64,000 nucleotides of DNA. Origin: Fusarium oxysporum f. sp. lycopersici 4287. Taxonomy: Eukaryota; Ascomycota; Sordariomycetes; Hypocreales; Nectriaceae. The DNA is taken from positions 3,895,482 to 3,959,481 of the forward strand of contig NC_030990.1 in NCBI RefSeq assembly GCF_000149955.1. The letters run 5' to 3'. The notes under the pieces were generated by a model. That model was not told the DNA's origin and did not search any database. It worked only from the letters and a program-made list of their open reading frames with translations. A program made the translations under genes and the position numbers. Position 1 is the first letter of the stretch; every line of letters begins with the position of its first letter. Of this stretch, positions 63,574 through 64,000 are shown in pieces.

Positions 63574-63812
63574 ATACTTGACGAAAATAACAGAGTCGTG
63601 CTGTCAGGGTGATTGTTCTCGAGTTAACGCTGGACTCAACCGCAGCTTGACTGACGCTACCAATTGAGAGTGTTGTACATCGTGATAGAACCTAGAAAAG
63701 AAAAACAGAGTATACTGTAAGTGATGAAAAGAGGAAGAGCTAAAAGAAAGACAAAAAACTAGAATGTGATGGCCATCACAGGACTCGAACATAGAGTCAT
63801 AAACACTGTAGG

Positions 63813-63891
63813 AAACGAAGGGTGGATCCGGGATTCCGGACTCCCGCTACACCAAGTGGTTCAGCTTGTGTTTCTTTTTAGCTACTTCGTT
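63813..63891 (-). ncRNA. Repeated Pol III-type ncRNA element, copy 6 (compensated stem)
   Basis: Start AACGAAGTAGCTA at 63891 with closing strand CTTCGTT (63820-63814): relative to the other copies, the second pair is A-U in place of G-C, so both strands changed together and the stem is kept. TATATA lies 28 nt upstream (63919-63914). The 3' hairpin (GGTG/CACC and GGGA/TCCC) contains the 16-mer at 63845-63830 shared with copy 4. The T tract is only TTT, a weak terminator. The B-box-like ATGTTCGAGTCC is at 63792-63781. Confidence 0.65.
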
Positions 63892-64000
63892 GAGTGTGAT
63901 TGATTTAATTTGATATATAACGAAGCTTGCAGGCTGATGATGCTGGTTGTCTGGTCGAAAGGGATTGTTGCTGCCTGGGCGTGCAGGCAGCAGCCGAGGC

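Noticed and set aside
59041..63919. The six elements as miniature inverted-repeat transposons with AGCGAAG ends
   Set aside because: The inverted ends fit, but the TATA box at fixed distance outside, the T tract, the B-box-like element and internal hairpins are not expected of such elements, and no target-site duplications were seen. Kept only as the alternative.
59041..63919. The six elements as ordinary tRNA genes or U6 snRNA genes
   Set aside because: No anticodon arm or T-loop in the right place, and none of the conserved U6 sequence is present.
1..64000. CRISPR arrays, bacterial operons, rRNA genes
   Set aside because: No regularly spaced direct repeats of that kind and no rRNA sequence; the window is eukaryotic.

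Overview
The window looks like a filamentous ascomycete chromosome, most likely Fusarium or a close Sordariomycete relative. The support is short introns (about 48-65 nt, GTRAGT donors, CTAAC/CTGAC-like branch sites), pyrimidine-rich leaders and typical Pezizomycotina orthologues (Leu4, Drs1, EB1, Vam7, App1, a GH55 glucanase). The genus is an inference from gene content and style, not a database result. Exon structures were worked out by hand from splice signals and reading-frame continuity.

Layout. 1-27 kb is mostly housekeeping: the 3' end of an unknown gene, a tRNA-Ser(AGA), an App1-like phosphatidate phosphatase, LEU4, a small secreted protein, the helicase DRS1 head to head with an EB1 microtubule plus-end protein, VAM7, a large proline-rich/coiled-coil membrane protein and a membrane-anchored thioredoxin. 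27-40 kb is an accessory block resembling a metabolic gene cluster: a ToxD-like enoyl reductase, a three-part self-sufficient P450 of the bacterial P450-RhF/CYP116B type, two MFS transporters, a plant-type cycloeucalenol cycloisomerase-like membrane protein, a Zn(II)2Cys6 regulator and an alpha/beta hydrolase. 40-43 kb holds two decayed, related F-box-like genes. 44-58.5 kb is core-like again: a WD40 protein whose start codon appears to be split by an intron, an ADH6-type alcohol dehydrogenase, a four-helix membrane protein, an F-box/WD40 protein and a secreted GH55 beta-1,3-glucanase.

The last 5 kb (59-64 kb) holds the most unusual signal: six dispersed copies, all on the minus strand, of a roughly 76-100 nt element that reads as a family of RNA polymerase III non-coding RNA genes. 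Each has a TATA-like box 28-29 nt upstream, a 5' AGCGAAG-UAG start, a 3' strand CUUCGCU closing a 7-bp terminal stem, a 3' hairpin (in three copies with a UNCG or CUCG loop), a T tract, and just past it a B-box-like GTTCGA element. One copy carries a compensatory pair change in the stem. I do not recognise this family. TATA plus a downstream B box recalls the yeast U6 gene, but the sequence is not U6.
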